Assembly: GCA_016584305.1 (NCBI GenBank)
Contig: JACEEZ010022620.1
Location: 39,828-103,827 of the forward strand
DNA from: Chionoecetes opilio
Lineage: Eukaryota > Arthropoda > Malacostraca > Decapoda > Majidae
Direction of reading: 5' to 3'
Length of the DNA stretch: 64,000 nucleotides
Shown: positions 1-13,101 of the stretch, piece after piece
Numbering within the stretch: position 1 is the first letter of the stretch
How the letters are laid out: each line of letters opens with the position of its first letter
Program-made: the position numbers and the translations under genes
The notes under the pieces: model-generated
Database searches by the model: none
The model's input: only the letters and a program-made list of their open reading frames with translations
Told to the model about the DNA's origin: nothing

Positions 1-239
1 AAGGGGTTAAGGAAATGAGAAACTAGTTTTTAGCCATTGACTTCCTGTAATCACCTGAAAAAATACCCTTAACACACTCCTCAACTGTCAAAAAAAAAAT
101 ATATATATAATACCAAAAAATCTATATTCTGTATTAATGTATTTTCTAGTTTAACTCTATTTAAGAAACTGAGAAGCTAGTTTTAGGCCATTTAATTTCT
201 GTCCTCACCTGAAAAAAACAGCAACAAATACCCTCCTCA
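1..239. repeat. Diverged tandem pair, flank of LTR-like repeat
   Basis: Two imperfect copies of a ~100-base stretch (about 16-75 and 163-232) share the pattern gagaa(a/g)ctagtttt followed by a cacctgaaaaaa block and an a-t-a-c-c-c tail. A related stretch reappears near 6530-6600, to the right of the second LTR-like copy. No coding potential is visible. Confidence 0.5.
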
Positions 240-699
240 TATTAGCGTACTGGTTATGTATTATGTATGTATGTGTTACTCGATACTAATACAGTATGTC
301 TGAGTGTCTGTGTGTCTTGTACTGGCGTCTAGCGGATGCTGAGTGCTGACACCTTTTGATGAGGTTATGTTGACGAAGTATCACGCCATGTCCCATAAGG
401 ATGACGTGGACAGTCAACCCGGTGTCTTGAAGCAACACATAGACACACCTCGCCTCTGGCTCCAGAATGCACACACAAGTTGTGTGTGTGTCATCTCAGC
501 GCACTGCCCAAGGATGATGACGCTGACGAGAGTGCAACAGGCCTGAGAGACATGTCCACCGGAACCTGTCAGTTCAGGCCTGCTTTCCTCATATGCTGCA
601 ACTACGCCGGGGAGAGGGCAGAACACAGATTACAAGGAGACGCGTTACAGGGCGCTCCTACTCACGACACCGTTCAGAGTGTCTGTTTGTACTCCACAC

Positions 700-2698
700 C
701 AATGGCGTAGCTACGGGTGGGCCTGGGTGGGCACGTGCCCACCCACGAGAAGCCGGTGCCCGCCCAGGTGCCCACCCACTGGCCACGGCTGCCGTGTGGT
801 GTGGGAGCCGTGTTCCACTAGGTAGGACTGAGGGAGCATGCATGGAGTATTATAAATAATTTCTACTGATGACTTACCCTCGACCTCAAATACAATAAAT
901 ATTAATCCTCTACTTGAAAGAAAGAAACATGCCTCTGAGTGAGTTAAATCCATATACTTTCTATTGATCACTTTTAATAGCAACGAACATAACTAAATTA
1001 CACCAGTTACCCTTACAAATTTTCTATAATTCCTTGTGTTGGTACTTAATTGGTACGTGTCTCCCTCTTGACTGCACAGTTCTTCTCATTATTGGAAAAA
1101 CCGTATGTATTCATCAGTGGATCTTATGTCCATGCAAAATGGTTGGATGTGCAAAAGGAAATGTATTCCAATGAGTAAACTAGAGAGCTACAACGACTTT
1201 CAGATACCAGATGGGCTTGCAGGTATGATACTTGCAAAGTAATGAAAGAGAGACTGAATGCCGTTCTGCGTGTTCTAGAAGATTTTATCAAATGACTGCA
1301 ATGCTGACAGAGCTATTGATGCAAGAGGACTTTTAGGTCAAATAGATGCTGGGTTTGCTATGAAGCTAGCCATTATGACACATATTCTTGGTAGGATAAA
1401 TCAGTTATAAAATTTGCTACAATCAGCCAATCTTGACATGGTAAAAGCTGTAGAATTAATTGAAACTGTAAGAGCCCACCTTGAAGAAATGCGGTCAGAC
1501 CCAGCCTCTTTTGATGCTTTGTGGGATGAAGTTGAGAGAAACTCAGCAGCTCATGGTTTTGATACTTCAGAGTGTAGAATGTGTAGATCACCAAGGAAAC
1601 GGAAACTGTCTACAAAATTGCAGGATTTTGTTGTTACTGATTATATTGGAAAACAGTCACGGAGCACGCACTCTGATTTCAGTGTTAAGGATTCAAGACG
1701 AATTAACTTCTTCTATCCTATTCTAGATCATATGTTAACAGAAATGACAAGGCGCTTCAATAATGAAGCATGTGAACTTATGAAAGCATTACAGGCACTG
1801 AATCCACAAAGTAAGGAGTTCTTATCTTTTGAGAAAATGTCTGGACTTATTCATGCATTTCGTGCTAATGAGGAAGATCTTAACCATGAGCTGCACTCTG
1901 CAAAACGCATGTTAGAAAGACGCTATAAGGATGTAAGTGACAATGAAAAGCCCATATCACTGTTAGATTTAGTGAGAATTCTTGGTCCATATGAAGAGGC
2001 ATTTCCTGAGTTCTACAGACTGGCCAAAATTTCTGTAGTATTACCTGTGTCATCAGCTTCAGCAGAGAGAAGTTTTTCTGCTCTGAAATTAATCAAAACT
2101 ACACTGAGAAATACAATGGGCAATGAGAGATTAGGTAATCTTGCTGTGTTGTCAATTGAAAGCAGGCGAGTTAAAAGCCTTGATTTAGAAGAATTTGTTG
2201 ATAAGTTTGCTGAGAACCACAAGAACAAAAGAATTCTGCTTAAGTGAGGTATTTTCACTTCCTCAGTGGAAATTTTAATTTTATTTGCCTGCTGCTTTAA
2301 AACTTATGCATTCTTTTTTATTTTCAGTATCAATTATGTTATTTCTATTTTGTATAAGTGGTAATATATGTATTAAATTTTTTGTCATGACTGCTTTATT
2401 TCGTTCTCCATCAGCAACTGGATGATACAGTACTCAACACACACTCCTAGAATAAAATCTAATAACCTTCCATAGTCCATACGACATCAGATAAACTCTT
2501 GATATTGGTCAGAATTCAAAATATGCAAGGGGGGGGGGGGGTCTTGGCACTGTAAGTGCAAGTAAGTCCCCAGTCCCCACCAAACTCCTCAGCTGTATGG
2601 GCTTGTTCAGCTCATCTAGTGCCCACCCATAGTCAGCTGTGCCCTCCCAGTGCCCTCCCAGGTGCCCACCCAATCATAAATACCTAGCTACGCCACTG
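700..2698 (+). mobile_element. hAT DNA transposon with 8-bp TSD
   Basis: The element starts CAATGGCGTAGCTA and ends TAGCTACGCCACTG, which are inverted repeats with one mismatch. It is flanked on both sides by the 8-bp duplication CTCCACAC (692-699 and 2699-2706). Subterminal GGTGGGCAC-type motifs occur at both ends. Eight-base duplications, short TIRs and a C-terminal hAT dimerisation domain identify the hAT superfamily. The homologous repeat at 6028-6035 carries a single CTCCACAC, so it is the unoccupied site. Bases 860-1075 and 2250-2520 are AT-rich and non-coding. A G run lies near 2530-2541. Confidence 0.93.
1090..2247 (+). pseudogene. hAT transposase, ZMYM1-like, 5'-deleted and broken
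   Basis: The open part (1414-2247, 277 residues) ends in the hAT dimerisation domain. Residues about 208-250 carry the family signature LPVSSASAERSFSALKLIK followed by a TLRNTMGNERL-type segment and LAVLSIE. The upstream sequence 1090-1410 reads in pieces as the preceding transposase region (KWLDVQKEMYSNE, RELQRLSDTRWACRYD, VLRVLEDF, ARGLLGQIDAGFAMK). It is broken by an in-frame stop after YSNE, a frameshift after VLEDF and a TAA at about 1407. The N-terminal DNA-binding and catalytic parts are missing. Best relatives are the zinc finger MYM-type 1 / 52-kDa-repressor-like hAT transposases. It is not expected to be active. The ATG at 1423-1436 is simply what remains after the stop. Confidence 0.85.
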
Positions 2699-3095
2699 CT
2701 CCACACCCAGGAAGTGTGAGAGTACCTTGTCACGAAATTAACTGTTCTGGCTGTCTATTAGACATTAGTTTCATTGACCGTTACTTAACGAACTGCGTGA
2801 CATTATTAATGTATAAATCTCACAGTGTACAGATATGTATATATATCTTGTAATTATTGTTCTGGTACTTTTTTTAAACAGCCTATAAAACACCGCTCCG
2901 ACCACTTTTATTCAACTACCATCTGAAGTGTCTGGCTAGGACGGTATACGCCTACCATAAACCTTGCACTTCTGAGGCAATCAACCCTACTGTTCACCAA
3001 CAGTTGTAAGTATTCTTACTGGGGTTGACCCCTGTTACCTGTAATAACACACAGATAAGGGTAACAAAAATGCTGGCAAGCTTGGGATATCTAAA

Positions 3096-4590
3096 TACTG
3101 TGACACCCGTTACCCGTAACATAAAAGTTCTTAAAAGGCTAACATAAATAGGGAACAGCTTGGGATACGAACAACCATTAATATTACAGTACCGTAAAAT
3201 AATGAACAATTAATACACGTGAGCGATATATTGTGGAAACACATCGAGTCAGTGAACGTAAACAGAGAGAAAACAAAAGAGAGACAAAAATTGTTTAAGC
3301 TGCGTCAGACAAACACTGGCCTTGCGTGATTTTCCGCGATTCAGCATCTCCTCTTAAAGATCCCCCCGTTCATATCATTACTCAAACCCCAACAAACGAG
3401 TTATCAATTAAAAACTCCCCAGTATAAAGAATCCAGCCTACATTGACTCCGAGATTCAGAGACAAGAACAACGAGGACGAGGACGAGGACACGTGGAAGA
3501 AGAGGTTATCAAGAGGACGAGGACAGACATAAAGGCTTTTATCATGGCACAGACGGGAGGACAAGATTTGAATTTTTAATAATGAGACGGGACGAGAGAG
3601 GAACAACTAGCCGACTCATTAATTTCCAAATACTTCCAAAATTCAGCAAACTCCTTGTCAACAGCCAGCCACAGCCACTCAGCCAGCCTCACACCCTGCA
3701 GCCAGCCTCACAGCCTTGCAGCCAGCCAGCTTTGCAGCCAGCCAGCCTTGCAGCCGGACAGGCAGCGCGACAGCCCGTCTAGTCATCATTCCTCACATCT
3801 GTAACAACGCCCTTGGAGGAAGCCCTTCTGTTCAGCAGTAACGGAAGGACTTCTTTGCTGAATTCACACAATGTTAGTGGTATACAACATCTAGCGGGAC
3901 CCTACAAGAGACATATTTTAAAAAACGCCACTCGTTTACATAAAAAACACTTAGTGTTGAGATATGTATTTTCACATTTGTTTTTGCTTAAATAGCCATG
4001 TGAAAGAATTTCAAGTAATTAATTTGTCAGTTTTTTTTCTATAGATGTTTTAAATATGCTTACCGCTAATATTTCATAATTTTTTGTAATTCTTAATAAT
4101 TTGTTAGCTCCTCTTATATGTAATATTTTATTCAATTCTCCTTCTTAAATTTGCCTTAAAGCCAGGAGATGGGAGATAATAGTTAACTTAATTAAAGTTT
4201 TACTTATGAATTTATTGCCTTTTTAAACAAAAGTTAGAATGTGAGTGAATTATTTGCTAGTATGTATAGTATGGGCAGATGTACCCCTAGTCTCTGAGGA
4301 AGCGGAAATGACAGTACGGGAGTTAACCTTTTGTTTGAGGAATTAACTCTTGAATTGAGGGAGGAATGAATCACCTCCGATTTACCTCCGTTTGTAACAT
4401 AAAATAACCTAACTGCACCTCAGATAATCTCCCTTACTAACTCGAAGTCTAATTCTAACCATCCGTTGCAGGTCGTTATTTTTGCCCTCCCGAAGACTCT
4501 TCCTCAGGCCACTAGTGTTATTACGCCAAGTTTATCTGCCAGGGAATATATTTTTGTCTATGTAAGGATATTTAACACCAAAAATATTTA
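3096..4590. other. No gene; CAGCC minisatellite at 3660-3770
   Basis: The stretch is AT-rich with no convincing coding frame. A short degenerate array of cagccag/ttgcagccagcc units lies at about 3660-3770. A GAGGACGA-type run lies near 3470-3500. The open frames here are short and lack any recognised motif. Confidence 0.4.
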
Positions 4591-4599
4591 AATTTTGCA

Positions 4600-5090
4600 G
4601 CCAAAATGCCACAGGCACTCGTGTCAAAAGAAATTAATTACTGCCATTGGCACTCCTTATGCACATTTTATTGTTAGAATACTATTCTAGCTGAAGGCAG
4701 CTCTTATCACTTCTTAGAGAATGATTAATAAATACATTACTCTCTGATATGCCCCTGAAATAATATACATGCATATCTTAACGTGAAAATTTATATTACA
4801 GACCCGGGGTCTATATTTTTTTTTAGCTGAGAAGCTGTACTCCGTAAAAATAGGTTCATAAATACAAAATAAAAAAAAATAAATAAAATTTATAAAATCT
4901 TAAAAGCAGCAAATGCCAAAGTCAAGGGAAGTTAGTGCCATTTTGCACTCCCCGCACAACATTTTGATTGAGTTATAATACTATTTGAGCTGAAAAAGTT
5001 CCCATCACTTTAAGGTGAATGCAAATAATACATATGCATATTTTAATGTTGTGATAATTTTTAGTACCGACCCGGAGTCCCGATTTATTA
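4600..5090. repeat. Ancient ~300-bp tandem duplication
   Basis: Segments 4600-4825 and 4905-5090 share an ordered series of blocks: a tgccattttgcac/tgccattggcac core, tatg(c)acattttatt, taatactat(t)..agctga, tatgcatat(t)tta and gacccgg(g/a)gtc. They are strongly diverged. Nothing else is seen between 5090 and 5570. Confidence 0.5.
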
Positions 5091-5570
5091 GCATTACAAG
5101 CCGTATCTACTCCTGAAGTTTAAAGAAGCAGGTCTTAAAAAAATAATAAATAAATACTGCCCGTGTGATTACTCACGTTCTCAAGGCCTGCTGTGTTTTA
5201 TCTTCATCCACACTTCCAGTGTTATTAAGTGACTACGCGGTAGAGTTTTGGCAAAGGCACTTTTTTAAAATTTGCAGGGATATTAACAAAATTACTAACA
5301 GACTATGAGTTCATTTTTTTTCTAATAACTCATGTTTAGATTCTGTGTAAAGTATTTTACCAGTTTATTGATGACTTTAATGCACTGTCCTTTTATTATT
5401 ACTCCTGTTATACCAAACATTCCTCTTTGCTATGTTGTCATTAAACCCTCACCTTGTATAATTTGTAAGGATTGGCAAAACTGAGAATCGGTATAGATAC
5501 ACAACGATGTAACCCAGTTAGGTATACAGTCTTTATACAATGCGAGGACGCATTGTTATAAGGGGAGAGC

Positions 5571-6395
5571 GATATTAGCGTACTGGTTATATATTATATG
5601 TTGTGTTAATCGATACTAATACAGTATGTCTGAGTGTCTGTGTGTCTTGTTTCTGGCGCTTAGCGGATGCTGAGTGCTGACACCTTTTGATGAGGTTAAG
5701 TTTGACGGAGTATCACGCCATGGCCCATAAGGATGACGTGGACAGTCAACCCGGTGTCTTGAAGCAACACGTTTGACACACCTCGCCCCTTGGGTCCAGA
5801 TGCACACACAAGTTGTGTGTGTGTGTCATCTCAGCGCAAATGCCCAAGGATGATGACGCTGACGAGAGTGCAACAGGCCTGAGAGAACATGTCCACCGGA
5901 AACCCGTCAGTTCTGGCCTGCTTTCCTCATATGCTGCAACTACCCGGGGAGAGGGCAGAACACAGATTACAAGGAGACGCGTTACGGGCGCTCCTACTCA
6001 CGACACCGTTCAGAGTGTCTGTTTGTACTCCACACCCAGGAGGTGTGAGAGTACCTTGTCACGAAACAACGTTCTGGCTTGTCTATTAGACATTAGTTTC
6101 ATTGGCCGTTACTTAACGAAAGCGTGACATTTTTAATGTATAAATCTCACAGTGTACAGATATTATATATATCTTGTAATTATTGTTCTGGTACTTTATA
6201 TTAACAAGCCTTATAAAACAACCGCTCGACCACTTTTATTCAACTACCATCTGAAGTGTCTGGCTAGGACGGTAAACGCCTACCCATCAACCTTGCACTT
6301 CTGAGGCAATCAACCCCTACTGTGTCACCAACAGTTGTAAGTATTCTTACTCGGGTTGACCCCTGTTATCTGTAATAACACACAGATAAGGGTAA
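5571..6395 (+). mobile_element. LTR-like dispersed repeat, copy 2 (empty hAT site)
   Basis: This is the intact counterpart of 240-699 plus 2707-3095, about 825 bases long. A TATAAAA box sits near 6213. The left end follows a purine stretch (aaggggagagcga), which would suit a polypurine tract if this were a 3' LTR. The single CTCCACAC at 6028-6035 is the site where copy 1 received the hAT element. No coding frame is recognisable. Confidence 0.6.
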
Positions 6396-7300
6396 CACTC
6401 ACCTATTTACCAAAAACCTAATCAAAAGATCTCTAACTTCAAAAACCTAATCAAAATATCTCTAACTTCAAAAACCTAATCTATGGATCTCCATCTTCAA
6501 AAACCATCTCCAACTTCAGCTATCTCAACTAAGTTAGTTTTTGGTCATTTACTTATTGTTCCCACATAAAAAAACTGCACTTAACAAATACCCTCTTCGC
6601 CTATCTATCAAAAAACCTAATAAAAACCTAGCAAAACCTTTCACTCAACCGATTTACCTAAGTCCCCCTGTTGCTCGCTTAGTAAAGAAACCCAGCGAGC
6701 CACAACCTTCCATGTGACACTTATACCTTAAAACAGCACTTAATACCCTCTTCACCTGTCTATCAAAAACCTAATATAAGCATAGCAAAACCTTTCACTC
6801 AACCGATTTCCCTAAGTCCTGTCCACCAAAAACCCAAATCCAAATATAGCAAAACCACAAACCTTCCATGTGACACTTACACCTTAAAAAAGCACTAAAC
6901 AAATTCCTTCCTAGCTTGTCTATCAAAAAACCTAATTTAAACATAGCAAAACCTTTCACTCAAACGATTTACCTAAGTCCCCCTGATGTTCACTTAGTAA
7001 AGAAACCCCGCGAGTCACACCCTTCCCTCTGAACCCACACATAGAAATATAAAAAATACCAGAAATTTGACCCCTTTTTCTTGCCGTAAAAATAACCTTA
7101 AACTGAAAGAATAGAAATTTCCCATCTTTTTCCCTTTTTTTTGCCGTAAAAATAACATTATCAGAAAAAATACCAGAAATTTGACCCTTTTCTTTGCCGT
7201 AAAAATAACCTTCAACTGAAAACTGAAAAAATTCCCATCATTTTCCCCTTTTCTTGCCGAAAAAATAACATTATCGGAAAATACAACAAATGTAATAGTT
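6396..7300. repeat. Degenerate tandem repeats, AT-rich
   Basis: At 6410-6500 a ~35-base unit (aaaaacctaatcaaaa..atctctaacttc) repeats three times. Between 6600 and 7020 a ~180-base unit containing gcaaaacctttcactcaac and ccatgtgacactta recurs about three times. At 7040-7290 a ~60-base unit with ccagaaatttgacccctttt and ttgccgtaaaaataac recurs about four times. No gene is supported. Confidence 0.55.
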
Positions 7301-7627
7301 TTTCCTTTTCTCTCGCATTAAATCAACGCTTTAGATTCAACCTAGCGCTTACCTTACGTTACCTTCACCTACAGCTAAGTGGGCCAAGGTAGCGTTAAAA
7401 CACCTGGCGAGTCACCGAGAGAGGAACGAGGGCATTATGCAAGCTGGATTATCCCTATGAGGGTTCTACGAGGGTTTCACGAGGGTTCTACGGGGGTTCT
7501 ACAGCAAGGGAATATTGTTTGGGGGGTTGGGAAAAGTACGGACGCGTATGAGATATACAGTAATATTAATTGCTAAAACATGGAACAAAAGTTAATAATG
7601 AACGCAGGAGGCAATCATCCGAAGGCC

Positions 7628-7659
<32 letters not shown>

Positions 7660-7839
7660 ACCCCCAAATTATCCTATAAAAATCATCATCTAAGGAAAAA
7701 ATGGCTTAACGCATAAACCTTTGCAATTTTAACATTTCCCTTCGTTTTTGTCTTTTGGGAGAGGCAAGACTGGGGGGGGCAGCTCCGGGGTTGTTTAGTC
7801 AGGCCCTTAAGTGGGCAGGTGCTGATTAGGGTCGACAGG

Positions 7840-8985
7840 GCTAGTGGAGGCGATGGTTTTTGTTTTTTTTTTTGTGGATGTGGAGTGGGGGGAGAAGGGG
7901 AAAGGGAGGGTGAAGTGAAGGGGGCCGGGGTGGAACGAGTGTGGAAATGAGGGAAAGGTCAAAGGGGGAGTGTAGTGAATGTGTGCGTGGCGCTAATTGT
8001 TCGGGGGCATCGAGACCTAAAAGGTTTTCGTAGGAAACGTTTTGAAAAGGTGGGAGGAAGCGGAGATAGAGATATGATCTCAATTTGGAGGGAGTATGGG
8101 GGGGCACATCGAGGATGTACCGGGGGTACCAAGGGAATTTTTCTTCGGGCTACTAAAGGGGTGGTCTCTAGTAAGCACCAAGGTGGTGAATGGCAGGTGT
8201 TGAGCATGGGTACACGCCCAAAAGGGAAAAAAGGGAAAAAAGACCATGTTTGTGCCGAAGATTCAGGGCCTCGGGGGGAAAAAGGGAAAGAGGAAAGATA
8301 CGGAGGTAAGGGCGGTAGACGATACATCATACCCGAAAGAAAAACTTGGTTTTTGGGGACAGTCAGGGTTTGGCTCTCGACAGCAGTTTTTGTAAAAGGG
8401 AAGGATCGCATGAAGCTGATTACCCAGGGAAGGGGGTAGGTTATGTTTTTTTAAAGATAGTTGATGCATGGTGAACCAAGGGAAAAAACCCCTCGTCGCT
8501 GAGTGTGGGGGGAAACGATGTTGAGGGGTAAAAAGTGGGAATTGCACGCGGGTTTAAGGAACGTAGGTAAGGTTTGGGGTAGGGGTGGGTTCCCCGTGGT
8601 GGTGGGTCCTTCCCAAAAGCATGTTGACGACTTTTGGTATCCCGGGTATTGCTTGAATTCCGGGTGGGCCCTTATTTCAAAACCAAGGTTGGGGCCCTTT
8701 TTCGACAGGGGACCTCTTTTCGGGGATAACCACCTCAACCCCAGAGACGGGGTGCACTTTTTGTGGAAGGAGTTCAGATCTTGTCTGGAATCCTTGAAAA
8801 GAGAGGTAGGTGCACTGCGGCTTTTTAAAATAGAGAACCGGGGAGTAGACACTGGGTTCGGGGTAAGGGAAACTGCGACATAGGAGGAGTTTCAGAAGGC
8901 AGGAACTAAAGTGATTCGTAAGAAGAAGAGAGGAGCTGGTTAGGTAAAGATAAAGGGCAAATGGAAAAAAACTAAGAGGAGTTGC
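7840..8985 (+). mobile_element. Probable 5' part of the degenerate CR1 LINE
   Basis: This G-rich stretch lies directly upstream of recognisable CR1 endonuclease sequence in the same orientation. It gives fragmentary frames rich in Lys, Arg and Gly (7975-8439 and 8503-8883, +). These could be the remains of a 5' UTR and ORF1. I recognise no domain, and the minus-strand frames are just as long, so this rests on position only. Confidence 0.3.
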
Positions 8986-11900
8986 GTGAAGGTCTACATA
9001 CAAACTGTTGGAGTATTTTAAAAAAGAGAGATTTCCGGAGAGCGAATAAATAGTGTAGAGGATTTTGATTAATAGATAACAGAAACATGGTTGGATATGT
9101 CAGGAAAGGTATTTGATCCGGAAGTCGAGATAGTGGGTATAAGTTATTTCAACAAAAGGACAGAGTTGGCAGGCGAGGTGGAGGAGTTGCGCTTTATGCA
9201 AAGAGATACATTGCAGTGTTGTGTTAATAATGTTATAAAAACAGATGACAGCATAGAGTCTATATGGGTAGAAAGTTACGGAGGAACTGAGAAAATGGTT
9301 TTGGTGTAAGGTATCGGCCTCCAAACTTATGTAAAGAGGGAGTCAGTCCTATTAGGGAAGAAATAAACAAGGCCTGAAGATATTAATCGACTATGCGTAG
9401 CGGGAGATTTATCTTAGGAATATGACTGGGATTTAATCATAGGTGACCCGACGCAGATGAATGTTAAATATAATCCAGGATAACTCTAAGTCAAGCAATC
9501 AAGGAGACTACTAGAGGAGATAATATTCTAGACTATTGCTGACAAAATAGAGACGATTTAGTTTACAGTGTGGAGGTCGGTGGAAAGCTAGATAATAGCG
9601 ACATTATGAGATCAGATTGAGCTAAAATGGGAAGTTTGAAAAGTTAGTGGCAACAAACAAAAAATAATAATTCAGAAAGGCAATGTTGCAGGTGATAAGA
9701 AGGACACCTTGGAAGTTATTAAAAAGAGGTGTGGGATGGAGGGAATTTTTTTTTCCCATGGTCAAGGACAGGCGACGACAGCTGGAAGGCCAATTATGAA
9801 GGATTACGAAGGCACCTGGAGGTAATTAGAGCGGTTTAGACATGGAAGTGAGGTCGGGGTGGAGGCGGTAATTAGAGCGGTTAGACATGGACAGTGAAGG
9901 TCCGGGGCGGAGGAGTAATTATGAGCGGTGTAGACATGGGAAGTGAGGTCGGGATCGAGGAGGATTATTACCTTATTTGTAAGGAAGATATTGACGGACA
10001 AGAAAAAACTATTCCTTATAGGGAAATATGATCTAGAAAGAGTGATCCAAAAAAATTGGGATGAACCACTAATTTAAAAAACACAACCATGAGTAAAAAG
10101 AAACATGTTTTAAGGTTAAATTGGGATTTATTTAAGGTTTAATTAGGATTGGTGAGCAAAAGAACAGTATGAACGTGATGGCGAGGACAGTGGGAAATTA
10201 ACTCTAGTAGCTAAGAAACAATTAATGAGATTAAAGTAGCAGGACAGTGCGCAAAAATGACCAAGGGGTTCTATCAGGTATATGAAACCAGACAAGGGAA
10301 TTAGTCGGGGCCGTTAAGGTCAATGACAGGGTGAGGTCTTAAATGCGGATGGGATATGTGTAAAAGTCTAAAATGATTATTTCTTAAGGCGTTTTTACTG
10401 AGGAGGATACACAGACGATACCTGATAGTGAACAGATGTTCAAAAGAAAGAGATGAGGAGGAAAACTCAAAGATATTGTGATAACTAGGGAAATGGTGGT
10501 AGAATAGAGGGTATAGATAAAATGAAGAATTTTAAAATCGCCAGGGGACCAGATGAGTGTATCCCAGGGTATTAAAGGAAGCAAGAAGGTTGTTAGTGAG
10601 TCGTCAGTGCACATTTTAGGAAATCGATTGATATAGGCGATGTGCCATATTGTGGAGCGAAAGAAATGTTGTTCTATATATTAAGAAGGGAGACAGAGGA
10701 CTAAGTCAAATTATCGACCCGTAAGTCTAACGTCAGTGGTAGGTAATTATGCGACTATTATTATTGCAACAAAACATTAGAGAGCACTTAGAACATTCGT
10801 TTGATCAATAATTCACACATGGACCCTTCACCAAGGGTAGGTCATGTTCACCAATTTAATTGAGTTTTTTATAGGAAAGTTTATGAGACGGCAGATAATG
10901 ATAAGGAGTATGATATAATATATCTAGACTTTAGTAAGGCTTTGACAAAGTACCACACGAGAGACTCTTAAATAAGGTAAGGCTCATGGAATAGATGGGA
11001 AGGTTCTTCATTGGATCAGAGCTTGGCTAAAGTATAGGCAACAAAGGTTACAATAAGGTTCTAAATCGGAAGGGGACTGGTGACAAGCTGGGTTCCACAA
11101 GGGTCTGTTTGGCGTTCCATTACTATTTTTGATTACATCAACGACTTGGATAGTGGGATTAGCAGTGATATCCAGCAAGTTGCTGATGATACTAAGTTAG
11201 GTAGGATTTTGATCACAGTCTGATTGCTAAACATATTGCAGGGAGACTTAGATAAATTAATTGAGTGGGCAGTCAGATGCAGATGAATTTAATATGATAA
11301 GTGCAGCGTTATGAATGTTGGAGAAAAAACTCTGTAATAGAACACCATACGCAATAGTACGCTGAAAAGATCAGAAGGTGAAAAAGATCTTGGAGTGAGG
11401 TGACCCAGGACCTTCCGACCTAGGAAACAATGTATTGAGTCTAGAACTAGAGCTAATGAGTATTAGGATTCATACCAGAAGTGTTAAAAGTAGAAGGGCG
11501 AAGTTATTCTAAGGCTTTATCTGGCTATAGTAAGGCTCTCACTAGGACATGGCAGTTCAGTTTTGGTCTCCATATTACAGGATGGATATAGCCTTGTTAG
11601 AAACAGTGTAGAGAAGAATGCCAACTGATACTAAGGGATGGTTAACTTTAGTTATGAGCAGAGATTGAAGGTTATTAAAGTTACAACTCACTCGAGGACG
11701 CAGAGTAAGGGGCGATCGGATAAAAGTTTTTAAGTGGATAAAGGGATTTAATAAAGGAGAGGTAGGAAAAGTTCTTACGGCTTTTAACCAGGGTAGAACA
11801 AGAAGTAATGGATTCAAGCTGGAAGGGCGTAGATTTAGAAAGGAAATAGGGAAAAACTGGTTCACAAATAGGGTGGTGAATGGATGGAATAGACTCAGTA

Positions 11901-12068
11901 GACAGGTAGTTAGTGCGGAGTCATTATGGAGCTTTAAAGAGGGGCTGGATAGGTTCATGGATGGGGATGAAAGGTGGATGTAGGTAGTGTTAGGTGACAG
12001 GAACTACCACATGTAGGCCTCGTGGCCTCTTGTAGCTTCCTTATTTTCTTATGTTCTTATGTTCTAAT
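8986..12068 (+). pseudogene. Degenerate CR1-type LINE, ORF2 remnant
   Basis: Reading across many frameshifts gives the CR1 ORF2 order. An APE endonuclease stretch lies around 9080-9400 (TETWLDMSGKVFDPEVEIVG, then KTDDSIESIWVE and VYRPPNLCKEGV). The reverse transcriptase follows at about 10860-11300 (YLDFSKAFDKVPHERLLNK, and ADDTKLGRI at about 11182-11208). The C-terminal region is at 11740-11980 (FNKGEVGKVLTAFNQGRTRS and ENWFTNR-like text). The 3' end is the family terminus (aggaactaccacatgtaggcc..gtagcttcc) with TTATGTTC repeats at 12046-12068, like the short 3' tandem repeats of CR1. It is close in sequence to the minus-strand copy at 54836-56400. Stops and indels make it inactive. Some indels may be sequencing errors. 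Confidence 0.8.
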
Positions 12069-12076
12069 ATAAACCT

Positions 12077-12078
<2 letters not shown>

Positions 12079-12175
<97 letters not shown>

Positions 12176-12229
12176 GGAAGGAGGGAGTGAGAAGAGGAGA
12201 AGAGAGAGAGAGAGAGAGAGAGAGGGAAA

Positions 12230-12300
<71 letters not shown>

Positions 12301-12327
12301 GAGGAGGAGACGAGGAGAGAGAGAGAG

Positions 12328-12413
<86 letters not shown>

Positions 12414-12445
12414 CGAGCGAGAGAGGAGAAGAGAGAAGGAAGAGA

Positions 12446-12543
<98 letters not shown>

Positions 12544-12603
12544 GATAGAGGAAGAGTAGGAAAGGTTGAGAAAGAGAGAGAAGAGAGAGGAAGAGATGAG
12601 AGA

Positions 12604-12636
<33 letters not shown>

Positions 12637-12641
12637 ATGAG

Positions 12642-12708
<67 letters not shown>

Positions 12709-12729
12709 TTAGAAGTAGGAAGTTGAGAG

Positions 12730-12787
<58 letters not shown>

Positions 12788-12798
12788 TAGGAGAGAGT

Positions 12799-12830
<32 letters not shown>

Positions 12831-12849
12831 TTTGAGAAAGAGGGAAGTT

Positions 12850-12903
<54 letters not shown>

Positions 12904-13054
12904 GAGAGAGAAGAGAGAGAGACGTGAGAGTAGAATGAGAGAGAGAGAGGAGATTGATATACGAGAGAGACGAGAGGAGAAATTTGAGCTGAAACGATGA
13001 GGAAGAGGAGAGAGAGAGAGAGAGATAAGAGAGAGAGAGGTCGAGAGACGAGAG

Positions 13055-13099
<45 letters not shown>
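12079..13099. repeat. (GA)n microsatellite array, ~1 kb
   Basis: About one kilobase of GA/GGA/GAA repeats with scattered interruptions begins 11 bases after the CR1 3' end. Long open frames of Arg-Glu or Ser-Leu repeats run through it but are compositional artefacts. Confidence 0.95.

Positions 13100-13101
<2 letters not shown>

Larger units (their letters stand above)
240..3095 (+). mobile_element. LTR-like dispersed repeat, copy 1 (split by hAT)
   Basis: Bases 240-699 and 2707-3095 together match the repeat at 5571-6395 along its whole length. Both copies begin with attagcgtactggttat and end with acagataagggtaaca. Both hold a TATAAAA box (near 2884 here) roughly 200 bases before the right end, and ends of the TGTTAC...GTAACA type. 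This fits a solo LTR of a retrotransposon, but I found no target duplication and no internal region, so the class is inferred. The copy is interrupted by the hAT element at 700-2698. Confidence 0.6.

Noticed and set aside
7975..8439. 154-residue plus frame and its 150-residue minus counterpart
   Set aside because: No recognisable motif; equally long on both strands because the region is G-rich; treated as possible LINE 5' remnant only.
12051..12726. Long Arg-Glu open frames in the GA array
   Set aside because: Dinucleotide repeats are open in several frames by composition; no non-repetitive domain is attached.
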